Origin: Carettochelys insculpta
Lineage: Eukaryota > Chordata > Testudines > Carettochelyidae
DNA length: 64,000 nt
Reading direction: 5' to 3'
Assembly (NCBI RefSeq): GCF_033958435.1
Contig: NC_134137.1
Span: 120,254,001-120,318,000, forward strand
The position numbers and the translations under genes are program-made. Positions 11,301 to 23,300 of this stretch are shown here, in pieces. Every line of letters starts with the position of its first letter. The stretch's first letter is position 1. Under the pieces are notes generated by a model. It ran no database searches and was not told where the DNA came from. It worked only from the letters and a program-made list of their open reading frames with translations.

Positions 11301-14300
11301 AGGAAAAGGATTGATGGCGGGAGACGGGGCAAGGAAGAGGTGGTGACTCCCTGACAGAGAGTCTCAGCAGCAGCTGCAAGGGAGCCCCCTCTCCTGACCC
11401 AGCAGGCAGATGCCTCCAGGTACAGCACAGCATACCTCCCTGCAGTGCATGAGGTGCACTTCAGGGGAAGCAGCTGCAGGGGGGGCAGGAGGCAAGGACA
11501 GCAACATGAGGTGTGGGACTTCAGGGGAAGTTTGGGAGGGGCTGTAATGTTGGTAGCCTGGTGTAGGTGGGGTATGTGTTGGGGGGTCAAAACCAAGAGC
11601 AGTGTCTCTCTCACATACACACACACACACACGCACAGAGGGAGGCCTGAGTGCCATGTGAGAGGTGTGACCCGGGGAAGTGAAACAGTCTTTGTTGTGG
11701 GGATGTTGAAAGCCACTGAGCCAAACTAAATCCTGTACATGATGGAAACCACCTCAAGCCTAGGGAGTGCATCAGTAGCCCAATGTCTGTAGTTCCAGCA
11801 CCTGTGAGTGGGACACTTGGCAGCTTTGTATTTTAGTGCTCAAGTCCTGGCTTTACATAGTCCTGGCTGGGATGATTTGGTTGGGGTTGATCCTGCTGTG
11901 GGCAGGGACTGGACTCGATGACCTTCTGAGGTCTGTTCCAGCCCTAGGATTCCATGATTCTGTCAATGCTGGCTCCAACTCTGTTACTGTCTGAGGAGTG
12001 GTCCAAAGCCTCGAAGGTCTGTTTCATTCTCCAATTAACCAGCCCAATCAAAAATCAGCATCGCCAATGCAGAGAGCACAAACATTGTGAGAGAGACAAA
12101 ACAAATCAATCAGGAAATTGGTCTAAGTTCATGATATGTTTGTAAAATCACACTTTTCATCTATTCTGAAATGTTAGGATGAATCACCACATTTTTATGC
12201 CTGCCTTTCTGGAAGCTCAGCCTGACATGTGCAAAAGTACATGTACACACACTGGGGGAAACACCTTTCTTTCATACTTCCTTTATAACAGATTTAAATT
12301 TTCAAAAAAAATAACATCTGCCCCTCATGGTGCAATACAGAAGAAACCAGACACATCCCAACTTTCTGCCTTTTGAAGCTCATGGAAAATTGCTTAGAGC
12401 TGTGGGTCTCAAACTTTTCAGCATCACATCCCTTTTTGATTTTTGAGAGACCTTCACACCCCTCCGCCTCTTCTTTACCATCATCCAACCCCCTTTTTAA
12501 CCAAAAATTCAATTAATAATTTAAAATAAACACAAAGACTTGATATAAAAATGTTATTTAAAATTAAAATAAGCACAAATATTTTTTCTTGGCCCAAAAA
12601 TGTAATAAAAATGTAATTTAACATCAAAAACAAAATGAATCTAATGTGAAGGATGACACTGCATTTTCTTCACAAGTCGGGAAGTCCTAGGTTTGAAAGA
12701 TGAAAGTGTACAACGCAAATCATTTTTGACATTCAGTCAATTTCTTTCTTTAGTTTTTAATGTGAGGAAATGGAAAAGCTTTTTTCACAGGAATATATTT
12801 ACAAAAATAGAAGACTAATACATAGCACTTCTTCCCCAACTTTCAAGTACGTTGGGAAATATTTTGTCCAAAATTCCTCCAAGCCTGAGTTTTTGAAATT
12901 CTTTTGCACTTCAGTCATACTTTATTTTGAGTGCTTGTTCTCACAGTACTTCTGGCAATGTAGCAACATCAGCATTGAATGGCTTGCATACTAATTTATA
13001 AATGGGTTTGCCAGAAAAGTTGTCCAGAAAATAGCGGATAGCAGACTCAATGGAGCTGTGCCTCCCTGCTCCGAGCCGCATGCTAAACACTGAACGCTTA
13101 GTGTTTTCCCCCAGCCCCACGGCCCCCCCAATGTCCTTCTGGACTTGACCTCTACTGGGTGACTCCAGACCAGACACAGGCTGTGACAGCTGGTTCCAGC
13201 CCGATGCTGGACATGGCCTGGGCCCTGCAGAATGGGCTGCTGGCATGGTCCCAGAGCTGCAGGTGTGGCCAGGGCCCTGCAGAGACCAGCTGCAGCCCTG
13301 GCTGGGGTGCTGGACACTGTGCCAGCTCCATCCCAGCCAAGAGGCCAACTTTGGACTGGCCAGGCTAATGATACAGCCCCCACCTTGCGGATGGCTGGCT
13401 CAGTCCCAGCTGACCAGCTGCCTGAGCCCTGTGCCAGCTGCCAGAGCTACCCACACCAGCTGCCCACCCACCTGATACCTACATTGCCAGAGCCACCCAC
13501 CTGCCCATCTGCCACTGGGGCCAGCTGTCTGCTCGCCCACCAGCTGCTGGTGCCAGCCACCCACCCACCAGCCACCTGAGCTGCCTACCCAAAGAGTGGG
13601 TCAGCCAACTGAATCCTGCACTGCTGGGGCCAGCTGTCCTCCCACCAGCCCAAGCCAGGGCCAGCCACCTACCCATCAGCCCAAGCTGGGGCCACCCACC
13701 CAAGCCCCACAACCCACCCAACCAAGCCTTTCCCCTCCCCCAAAGCCAGGCACCATCAACCCCCCATTCTTACCCCCTCCCCCTGAGCCAGGTTCCCCCA
13801 GTCCCCCATCTAACCCCATCCTCCTCCCTCCCAACCCAACCCACACTCCTTTGCAGGAGGCAGCTAGCTCCATGTGGGTCCTTGCTGGCTGCCTGCTTTT
13901 CATAGCAGCAGTGCTGGGTCGCCCATGTAAAGTAGCCAGGGCTGAGAGCTGGAAGCAAAGGCTAGCTCTTTCTTAGAGTAGCAGCAATGAAGGTGGGGGG
14001 AATGGGTCGCCTTGCACCCCCCGAAATTTCTTCAAACACCCCCAGTGGGACACACACCCCACTTTGGGAAACCATCTGTAGCCAGACAGAGTCTCCCCCT
14101 TACAAGCCAGCTTGCTTGATGCCCCTCCCCACCGAGAAGCACACAGGGCGCGGAAATGGCTGCTGACAGCACAGTCTTTGATGCCCTCATTGAGGCCCAG
14201 ATATGCTAGCTTATCGTGACCCTGAGAAGCAGAAAGTACAGCTAGAAGGCTAACAGGCCAGACTGTCAACATGACGGGGGGGGGGGACCCTCAGAAATCA

Positions 14301-17300
14301 CCCCAGTTGGCATTGATCAATATGATGCACACACACAATCACCCAGAAGGGGACGTGCCCCGCCCACACAAAAGAATGTCCTGTACTCCTAAATTGTTTA
14401 TCTCTTGTCTTACAAGTGCAAACTAAGTAGAAATGCCCTTGTAACAAACTGGAGTCACAAAGACAGACCAGTGTGATCTGGCACCATAGATAAGAAAGAG
14501 AATACGTAACCCAAAAGGGGTATAAAAGATGGGTCCAGCAGAACTCTAACTTTGAGTGCATCTCCACCAACTACCTGCTGGTCGGGTCAGGTGATTGCCT
14601 CCCGAGGTCCACAGCTGGGGACGCCCAACCTCGTATTCGTCTTTCCGCGGAATTGAGTGACCGATCCGGCTTGGCTACGCTGGTATCGAGAGACGCAGAG
14701 AGGGTAAGATACACCCATGCTAGGTCTCTGACTTTTTTTTGTGCACAGCTAAAGAATTAGAGCTCTGTAACTAGTATCAAGATATCATTGTGTTAGATGG
14801 TAACAGATATCTTTGTATAGGATTGTAACGTAACTTGTTAACACCTGTACTTTGCTAGCATATAAGAAGTAAACAATAGCCTTTTGTAACCGCACACTTA
14901 TAACTGTAGCTTAATAAACTTGTAACTAGTTAAGATCCAAGCCTAACTATTTTGTTAACCCTTTTGTCACTGCAACACAGCCGGCACAACAAAAGAACTT
15001 TAACCATTTGGTTACAACAGCCTGGCCGTAGGTGAGAGTGCTAGGAGCTGCCTGCTCTAACAGTAAAAAAACTGGGTTGCTTAGGACCCAGGGGAATCTG
15101 TCAGCCTGTCTTGGCTGCTTGCCGCGACGAGCTCTCTGCTCTTGTAGTTTTAAACTTGGATGATAACAAGGGCATAGTTGGTACCTCACCGCACATTACC
15201 CAGCCACCGGCTAACAGAATTGGCGCAGCGAGCAGGGTTGTGACACAGGCTGTACCGCAGTGACAAAATGAAACCGGTCATGATAAACAACTCAGATTTC
15301 CTTGACATAGAAAAGAATCTAGCTCAGGAAGGATGGGGTAACCCACAGTGGAGTAAAGATGTGATAGAGAAGGATTGGGGAAAACCGAGGGACATTTGGC
15401 AACACTATTGTAACTGGAGAACTGCCTGTAAAATGAAAAGAGGGAAAGGCAAACGTGCTTACATCTGGCTTTTAACTAACATATGGCAGGCAGCCAGTAA
15501 GAGCTACTGGAACTTAGAAGCTGAGCTCCTTAAAGTACAAGCAGAAAGGGACACGTTGTACAAAGAATGCCAGAATTTAGACACTCGAGTGCGCACACTA
15601 AATACAGATATAGAGCACCTTCAACGAAGGCTGCTGCCCCTGGCTGAAAAGGAAGGTGTGGAGCGAAGGAAGAAGCTAGAAGCCAAGCCACGGAGCATTA
15701 ATCGAGCTAAGGTAGACACCGCTCTGTGGTTAGACCCTAAGGAATGGGACGGGGATATTTGGGACTCCTCTCCTGATGAGTCCTCCCTCTCCTCCGACGA
15801 GGAGGTACCCCCAGTCCGGGTGCGGCCACTTATCACCTACCAGAAGTCAGAAGAGGAGGAGGAAGAAGAATCTAGTGATGCAGGCGATGTAAATGGTAGG
15901 TCCTCGGTCAGGAAAAGGGACAAGAAATTAGGGAAAGGTAGAAAGAAAACCCCAGTGTCACGAAAAACCACCTCCCGAATGTACAAGCCCTCTGAATTAA
16001 AAGAAATCCAACAAGATTTTTCTAAAAAGCCAGGAGAGGGGATAATAGAATGGCTAGTACGCCTATGGAACTCCGGGGCGGGGCATATACGCCTTGTCGC
16101 CCGTGAATGTGACCAGCTTAATTTGGGGGCAGAGATATCCCTCAGCTGCCCTGAACAGGAAAGCCCCAGACCACTATGGACCCTAGTCACTAGGTGGGCT
16201 GCGGAAATACATCCAGCAGACCGAGATGAACCCACAGTCATACCATGGGCTAATGCAGAGGAAGCTAAGGAAGCCTTGCAAACTATAGCCACCATTAGTT
16301 TGCTCAGCCACCTGCACCAGAGTGAAAATAGGGACGAAAGAAGCCCGTGGGAACAGTTGGCCCGAGTAAATGATCTGAGACCTTTGTTAAAGGGAGCTGC
16401 CAGTGCCCATAAGGCAATGGCATTGTCCCTCCGAATGGAGGTACAAAGTAATACTGACCTCACCTTTCAAGATTTGCTTCGTCGCCTAATACAATATTTC
16501 AGAGAGTTTGGGGAAAGTAAAACCCCACTAAACAAAGCTAAAGTGTGACAGTTAAAAGAGGAGCAAAAGGGTAGACAAGAAAGCTCCCAATCCAAGAAAC
16601 GGGGGGGCTTCAAGCCCAAACGTGAAACAACTCCAGAGGAGAAAGAGCTCCGAACAAAGCTATGGAAACAGTGCCTGGCCTTAGGCTATCCCAAAGATGT
16701 AATTCATGGGCTGCCGACTGAAAAGCTAAAACTCCTAGCTGCCTTTGGAAAGGCCAGAGAGGAGGAAACAGCAGTAACTCCTGATGCTCCTCCTCTCCCA
16801 GACACCCTTTACACACCACTACGGCAGCAACTACGCGAGCTGCCGTCCCCAGTCGATCTCGATCAGGGAAACTAGGTGGCGGGGGTCAGTCTCCCCTCCA
16901 AGTAAATCAGTTAAAAGGGGAGAATGAGTCAGCAAATGACCCCCGGATTCAAGTAATAGTAAATGACAGGCATGTGACATCCTTTCTAGTGGACACCGGA
17001 GCCCAAGTATCCTTGATTAAGCGAGAAAGCTTTCCCGGTCCACCACCTACTGGCCGAAAACAAGTACTGGTCACAGGAGTTAATGGCACAATTATTACAT
17101 ACCCTCTGGTCAAAGTTAAATTAGACATCCCTTTACAACCTTACAGACAGCCCCGAAAGCACGAGATAATCCTCGGTAATGCTAACATATTGGGCATGGA
17201 CATTAGCGCTCTCTTGGCAGGCTGATGGGGTGAAGAAGGAGGGCAGGTTAAAGTACAGTAAACTCTTTCATATCTGGCAATCCCAGGACTGGGAGGCTGC

Positions 17301-20300
17301 CAGACAGTAAAATATTCTGGAAAAAAGAGAGGTATACCTAGAAATGCATAACACAAAAAAAAAAGCCAGGATTAGCTATTGAACAACAAACAAAAAATGT
17401 ATGCAGAGTGCTTTATTTGCCAACAACAGTAGTACTGTACACTGTAAACTTATACTGTATTTATTTGTATTTACTTTCACTGTACTATACTTATGGAAAA
17501 CATAACTAGTGTTTACTTATGGTTAAAAGGCCGGTTATTTGAGAGTTCTGGACAATAGAATGCCCTATATGAAAGAAACAGAGAGGTAGCTGTGTTAATC
17601 TGTATTCTAACAAAGCAAACCAACAGTCATGTAGCACTTTAAAGACTAACAAAATGATTTATTAGGTGATGAGGTTTCGTGGGACAGACCCACTTCTTCA
17701 GATCTATAGAATTTCCAGTCCAGCCTCAGTTATATAGTACAGAGATCCAAAACAATTTGCAATAAAAACTGACAAATCAAATACATGGAAGTGAAGGCGC
17801 TGGGTGACGGGTAGGGGAAGTTAAGTGTCCTGCCTGAGATAATTACAAACATCGAAGGAAGGGAAGCAGTCCTTGTAGTAGGCATTCTTCAGTCCACGTA
17901 GACTATGGATCGCGCCCTTCTTAGTTCCATTTGGGGTCATCATTTGCAGAGTCGACTGTGACTGTGAAGGCCCACACGAGAGTGACAGTCCTTGCTGCAT
18001 CTGTTGCATATGTAGTGGGTGTCTGGCAGGTCCTCACTGTGCTTTCTGTGGGCTCGCGTCTCCTCTGCTAGCTGTCTGATCCTCATCTCACCCTTCTGAA
18101 GGCCCTTGTGTAGTTCCTGCCTCCATCTGCCGCTGCTCCTCCCAGCTGTCCGGCTCGATGTGTACCTCCCTGAGATCCCTCTTGCAAACATCTTTGTAGC
18201 GCAACTGGGGAGGGGTCTGGGGGTCTTTTGCCAGAGGCTAGCTCGCCATACAGGATGTCTTTTGGGTCCTTCCATCATTCATCCTATGGACGTGGCCAAG
18301 CCAGTGGAGCCGCTGCTGCCTGAGGAGGGTGTGCAAGGTTGGGATTCCAGCTTGCTCAAGAGCGGCGGTGTTGGACACTCTGTCCTTCCATGATATTCCA
18401 AGGATGAGCCTGAGCCAGTGTAAGTGGTAGACGTTCAGCCTCTTTTCCTGGCGGGTGTACAGGGTCCAAGGCTCGCTGCCGTAAAGGAGGGTGCTGAGGA
18501 TGCAGGCCCTGTAAATTTACAGTCCTTGTAATGCGTGAAGTAATTGCTGTCTCTGTTCATCCCAAATGTTAATGTGTTGAATTAGAGTATGAACCCCAGT
18601 TCACACATGTCCCCACCCCTCATCTGCCTCCTTCAGTCCTATGGGTTTAGGTATTGTAATTGATATGTTGTCATGTCATTGTCCAGATGTTTCTTACACC
18701 CAACACATATTTCTTCTTCCCCCTCTAATATTTTTATCAGAAGCATTTATTTTGGAATAAAACAACAGGTTCTGATCCTCGTAGGGTTACCATATAAAAA
18801 AGAGGACAACCTTGAGAGGGAGTGTACCTGTATCAGTATGTATCAAATCAGGCTGTATTAATGTGTATAGTATATGTGTATAGTGTATACAGTACATTAT
18901 ATATGTGTAGGACTAGTTTCTATAACTTTTAAATATAGAAAGTAAGTTTATTTCTCCTGCATATTTTTGTTGTGATGAAGTATTTGTGAAAATACTACAT
19001 GTATTGTATGTGTTGGCCAAGAGTTGTAACAAGATCTTCTTTTTTTCAGAGCGAGTTTTGGGCTAGCTATTTCAGTAAGTTAGCTTTTCAATAACTCTTT
19101 CTTAGAATGATTTTATGAAGTGCTCATTGCAGTTGGGATTATGGAATTGAGAAGACACTCAAGGAGATTATTCAGCTTGCACATTATTTTAAGTATCCTA
19201 CTGCAGTTTATCAAGCATGTGGTGAAGTGGGAGGAGATATACAGTAGGGTCTCAACATTTGTGAGGGTTCTGTGTTGAGGACCCTTGCAAATGTTGAGTT
19301 TCGCGAATACGGCAGCCTGCCCCAGAGCCCCAGGAAGCAGCGGCTGCTGGTGGTCCCTACTGTACGCAAAAAAGAGCAGAAGCCATCTGAGATATAACTG
19401 TATCAGAGGGGTAGCCAAGTTAGTCTGTATCTTCAAAACCAACAAGAAGTCCTGTGACACCTTATAGACTAACAGATAGTTTGGAGCATAAGCTTTCGTG
19501 GACAAAGACCTGCTTTGTCAGATGCATGAGTAGGGGGGTTACAGAGGAGGATTACAAAGGGGAGTCTCAGTCAAGAGGAGGGCCAGACCTGACAAGGTCT
19601 ATTCAGTCAGGGTGGAAATGGCCCATTAACAGAAGTTAATGTGGAGTTGTAAATATCAAGGCTGTGTCTACACTAGCCCAAAACTTCGAAATGGCCATGC
19701 AAATGGCCATTTTGAAGTTTACTAATTAAGTGCTGAAATACATATTCAGTGCCTCATTAGAATGAGGGTGGCCCCAGCACTTCGAAATTGATGTGGCTCG
19801 CAGCCGTGCGGCTCATCTAGACGGGGCTCCTTTTCTAAAGGACCCTGGCAACTTTGAAATCCCTTTATTCCTATCTGCTATTAGGAATAAGGGGATTTCG
19901 AAGTTGCTGGGGTCCTTTTGAAAAGGAGCCCCACCTGGACAAGCTGCGCAGCAGCGAGCCACATCAATTTCAAAGTGCTGCGGCTGCCGGCATTCTAATG
20001 AGGCACTGAATATGTATTTCAGCGCTTCATTAGTAAACATAAAAATGGCCCTTTCAAAGTTCTGGGCTAGTGTAGATGTAGCCCAAGGGCGTGTCTACAC
20101 TTGGGTTCCTCTTTCAAAAGATGTATGCAAATGAGGTGAATCAAAAATGCAAATGAGATATAATTTTGCATATTCCGCGCCTCGTTTGCATATTCTAATT
20201 TTGAAAGAGCTTCTTTTGAAACACAAAAGCCAGTGTAGATGCTGGTCTTTTGAAAGTAAACCCCATCTTCGAAAGAATCCTTCTTCCCATTAAATAAAGG

Positions 20301-23300
20301 GAAGAAGGATTCTTTAGAAGATGGGTTTAATTTCGAAACAGCAGTGTCTACATTGGCTTTCTTCTTTCGAAAGAAGCTCTTTCGAAATTAGAATATGCAA
20401 ACGAGGTGCAGAATATGCAAAATTATACCTCATTTGCATGCCTCTTTCGAAAGAGGAATGCAAGTGTAGACACACCCCAAGAGAGGAGAAAACAAGTCAG
20501 TTGATTAGTGGGGATGTGGCCCATTATCAGATGTTAATGTAGAGGTGTGAACATCAAGAGAGGAGTAACTGCTTTTGTAATGAGCCAACCACTCCCAATC
20601 TCTGTTCAATCCTTGGTTGAAGGAGTCAAATTTGCAAATGAACTGCAGCTCTGAATTTTCTCTTTTCAGTTTAGTTTTGAAGTTTTTCTGTTGTAGGATT
20701 GCTACTTTTACATCTGCGACTGAATGTCCAGGGAGATTGAAATGTTCTCCTACGGGCTTTTGAGACTAGGAGTGGTTGGCCCGTTACAAAAGCAGTTTCT
20801 CCAACCCTGCTTGCTCCCGTCCTGCTTCTCACACACACAATGCTATGCCAGGGCAGTGTTGGTGGAGCACTCCCAGGGCATGGGTTTGTGACTCTGCACT
20901 ACAAACTTTTGCAGGCATGCCTGGGTCAGTCAGAGGTGGGGACTGTTTGCTGTGCTAATGAACGACTTCTTGCTGGGAAGATAGCCCTCTCTTTAATAAG
21001 CATTTGTCCCTGGTGCTGACTCCTAAGATTCTTTCTGATGTGACATTTGTTCAGGGGGTAGACAGTGCTCCTCAAACCCATGCCAGCACAATGGTGTGTG
21101 CCAGGACAGCATTCGCAGTTACACCTGCACCTGCACGGATGGCTACGAAGGAAAGAACTGTAATTTTGGTAAGGTGACATTGATACTACAGGCTACCATG
21201 GAAATTATATGGCTCTCTGGCAGACCGTCTAGTTTGTTAAAACACATGATTCCTGGTGTAGGATGCACGACAGTGCCGCATGGGAAGAGGGATGTGAATT
21301 TTTCATCTTAACAACCTGGGGGAAAGCAGATGAAATATTAATTAGTGCATGATGAGGTTGCCTTCACTGCTGTGCCCCCTGCCACTTTTGTTGTATCCTG
21401 GAGAGATTGCAGAGGGAGCAAAAGGTATGAGAAACCCTGGAGATACAGCACCAGCGCAGCCATGTTGGAAACAGGATTGAGAATCCTGGGTAGAAAAAGT
21501 CATAGTGCTTAAAAGCACATTGGGCTTGGTCCGTGAATCTGCTGCTTAGTGCTACTTCACCAGCCTTACAAGCAAGATAACTGGTTATTTGGGGGATTTC
21601 CCTGATGTGGAGGAATCTGGGTGCCGTGGGCCACTGTAACCCCTCTGGCATACATGGTGTAGCTGGGAATTAAGGGCAGTGGCTACTCTGTTAGTCTCTC
21701 ACCATGGGATGGCTCCATTGCCATTGACACAACTTAGCACAGACCTTGGAGCTGGACTTGCACAGCACAAAAACTCACAGAGCCCCCGAAACAGCTCCTC
21801 CTTGTCCCTGAGCTATGTTAGGTACCAAAAGTCTGGCCCTGGGGATTTGCCCATTATTTTTAATAATGTTTAGCACCAAAGCAATCTCAAGTGTTTGCCC
21901 AGAAAAGACTGGCACTGTTTGAGAGGCAATCAGTGTTCTGTTTTTTTTCTATTTAGTTTGACCTTGCTTGACATTAAGTTTAAACTTTCTCAGCATGAGC
22001 ATAGATGAGACAAAAACACGCAGAATTCTCCCCGCAAACTATACACCTTTAGTCCTTTACCCTCTAAGCATCTCTTGCCTCCATAAAAGTAAAATCACTC
22101 TCCTCCTTCCAAGACACTTAGTGCCAATATATACAAATATGACATTTTCTGCACGGAGGGGACTTAGTGTTACTTTGGCTAGCATGCCCTACACATGCAA
22201 ACATGAAGTACATCTAGCCTAATCTGGAGGCATACAGAGCAATTCACTGCACAATGCTGACACAGGACCTGATGGGGTGTTCAATATATCTCTTGATCGG
22301 GCTTATACATTAAAAAGAGGGAATAGCAAGAATTGCTGAAATGATGAGCAAAACAGGGCCCACAATGTGCAAGAAAATTTCAATTTATTGCTCAGTTCTT
22401 GTTCCTTAGTGTTTTGCTTTTGTTATTCTCTTCAGCTAAAAATGAGTGTCAACACAATACTACAGAGGGATGTCAACACTTCTGCTATCCAGGACCTGAG
22501 TCCTACCGCTGCTCATGTGCAAAAGGCTATGAACTAGGGGAAGACAAAAAATCATGCATTCCAACAAGTAAGTATAACAAGAAGCCAGAAGAGAGCATGC
22601 TGAGTCCCAGGGCAGGCTGGCTGGGTGAAAGAATGGCATCAACAGGAGCTAGTACAACCACACTGGGACCACTAGAACGAGCAAAGTGGCAGGGTCCTGA
22701 GTATTTTGACAGTGACGACTTTCCAGAAGAAAAGTAAGTACAAGATTGATCAAACACAGCTTCAGAGCAATGCAAATCCTAAAATCCATACACTGGCCCT
22801 GATTTCCCAAATACTTGCACTGTGAAGAGTAGCTCCTCTGAAGTCAGTTGAGTCACACCTTTAAAACAGGTGTGAGAAGACAATCAAGCCCCATTGTTTT
22901 TATTTTGCTTCTATCTTTTTCTGTTTGTTTGTTTGTTTTTGTTGCTGCCATGATGTCAGCTCTGCCTCCTGCAGTCAGGGTAACATGCCTATCGGAACAA
23001 AAAGCAGTCAAGTAGCACTTTAAAGACTACCAAAATAGTTTATTAGGTGAGCTTTCGTGGGACAGACCTACTTCTTCAGACCACAGCCAGACCAGAACAG
23101 CTATCAGGGTTTCCCAACCTATGGGTCACGATCCAAACATGGGTCAAGATTACATTTGAAAAGGGTCACTGGCTGGGCTGGGTCGCTCCACTGGTGGCTG
23201 TTAAGGAGCCATTCACACTGAAGTGGTACTCAACTTCTTAATTGGTTTAACAACCCTCAGGCAGTTAAACCAGTCAATTACATTGAGTGCCATTTCAGCC

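Larger units (their letters stand above)
14280..17225 (+). mobile_element. Truncated endogenous retrovirus: 5' LTR, gag, protease
   Basis: In order: an LTR-like promoter region with TATAAAAG at 14521 and AATAAA at 14913; a candidate LTR end CTAACA at 15211-15216; a candidate primer-binding site TGGCGCAGCGAGCAGGG at 15221-15237; a gag frame from 15268; and a protease frame that ends at 17225. Reverse transcriptase, integrase, env and the 3' LTR are absent. Sequence after about 17226 is unrelated (a MITE-like piece). The LTR start is not resolved; it could begin near 14270 or earlier. The gag frame contains an internal TGA. The copy cannot be active. Confidence 0.8.
19395..20775 (-). mobile_element. 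Penelope-like retrotransposon 3' part with GIY-YIG C-terminus, split by two MITEs
   Basis: On the minus strand, 20770-20575 is open and reads [20 protein letters not shown] and then [13 protein letters not shown] and WEWLAHYK. The VGEHF-LPGHS block is the GIY-YIG endonuclease end of Penelope-like elements. The 3' UTR continues to 19395 and ends with the tail 'catctgacaaagcaggtctttgtccacgaaagctt' and 'cagactaacttggctacccc'. Two fold-back MITEs (19660-20084 and 20087-20478) interrupt the UTR. The RT part is absent. Confidence 0.75.

Noticed and set aside
13232..13976. Proline-rich protein
   Set aside because: Low-complexity CCA-rich sequence in PROZ intron 2, inside a transposon remnant; no start or splice support.
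17226..17576. Continuation of the retrovirus (pol)
   Set aside because: The sequence after the protease stop is AT-rich with MITE-like inverted ends and carries no RT motif.
22568..22737. Extension of PROZ EGF2 past 22567
   Set aside because: A consensus donor GTAAGT and phase agreement end the exon at 22567; the extension matches no family member.
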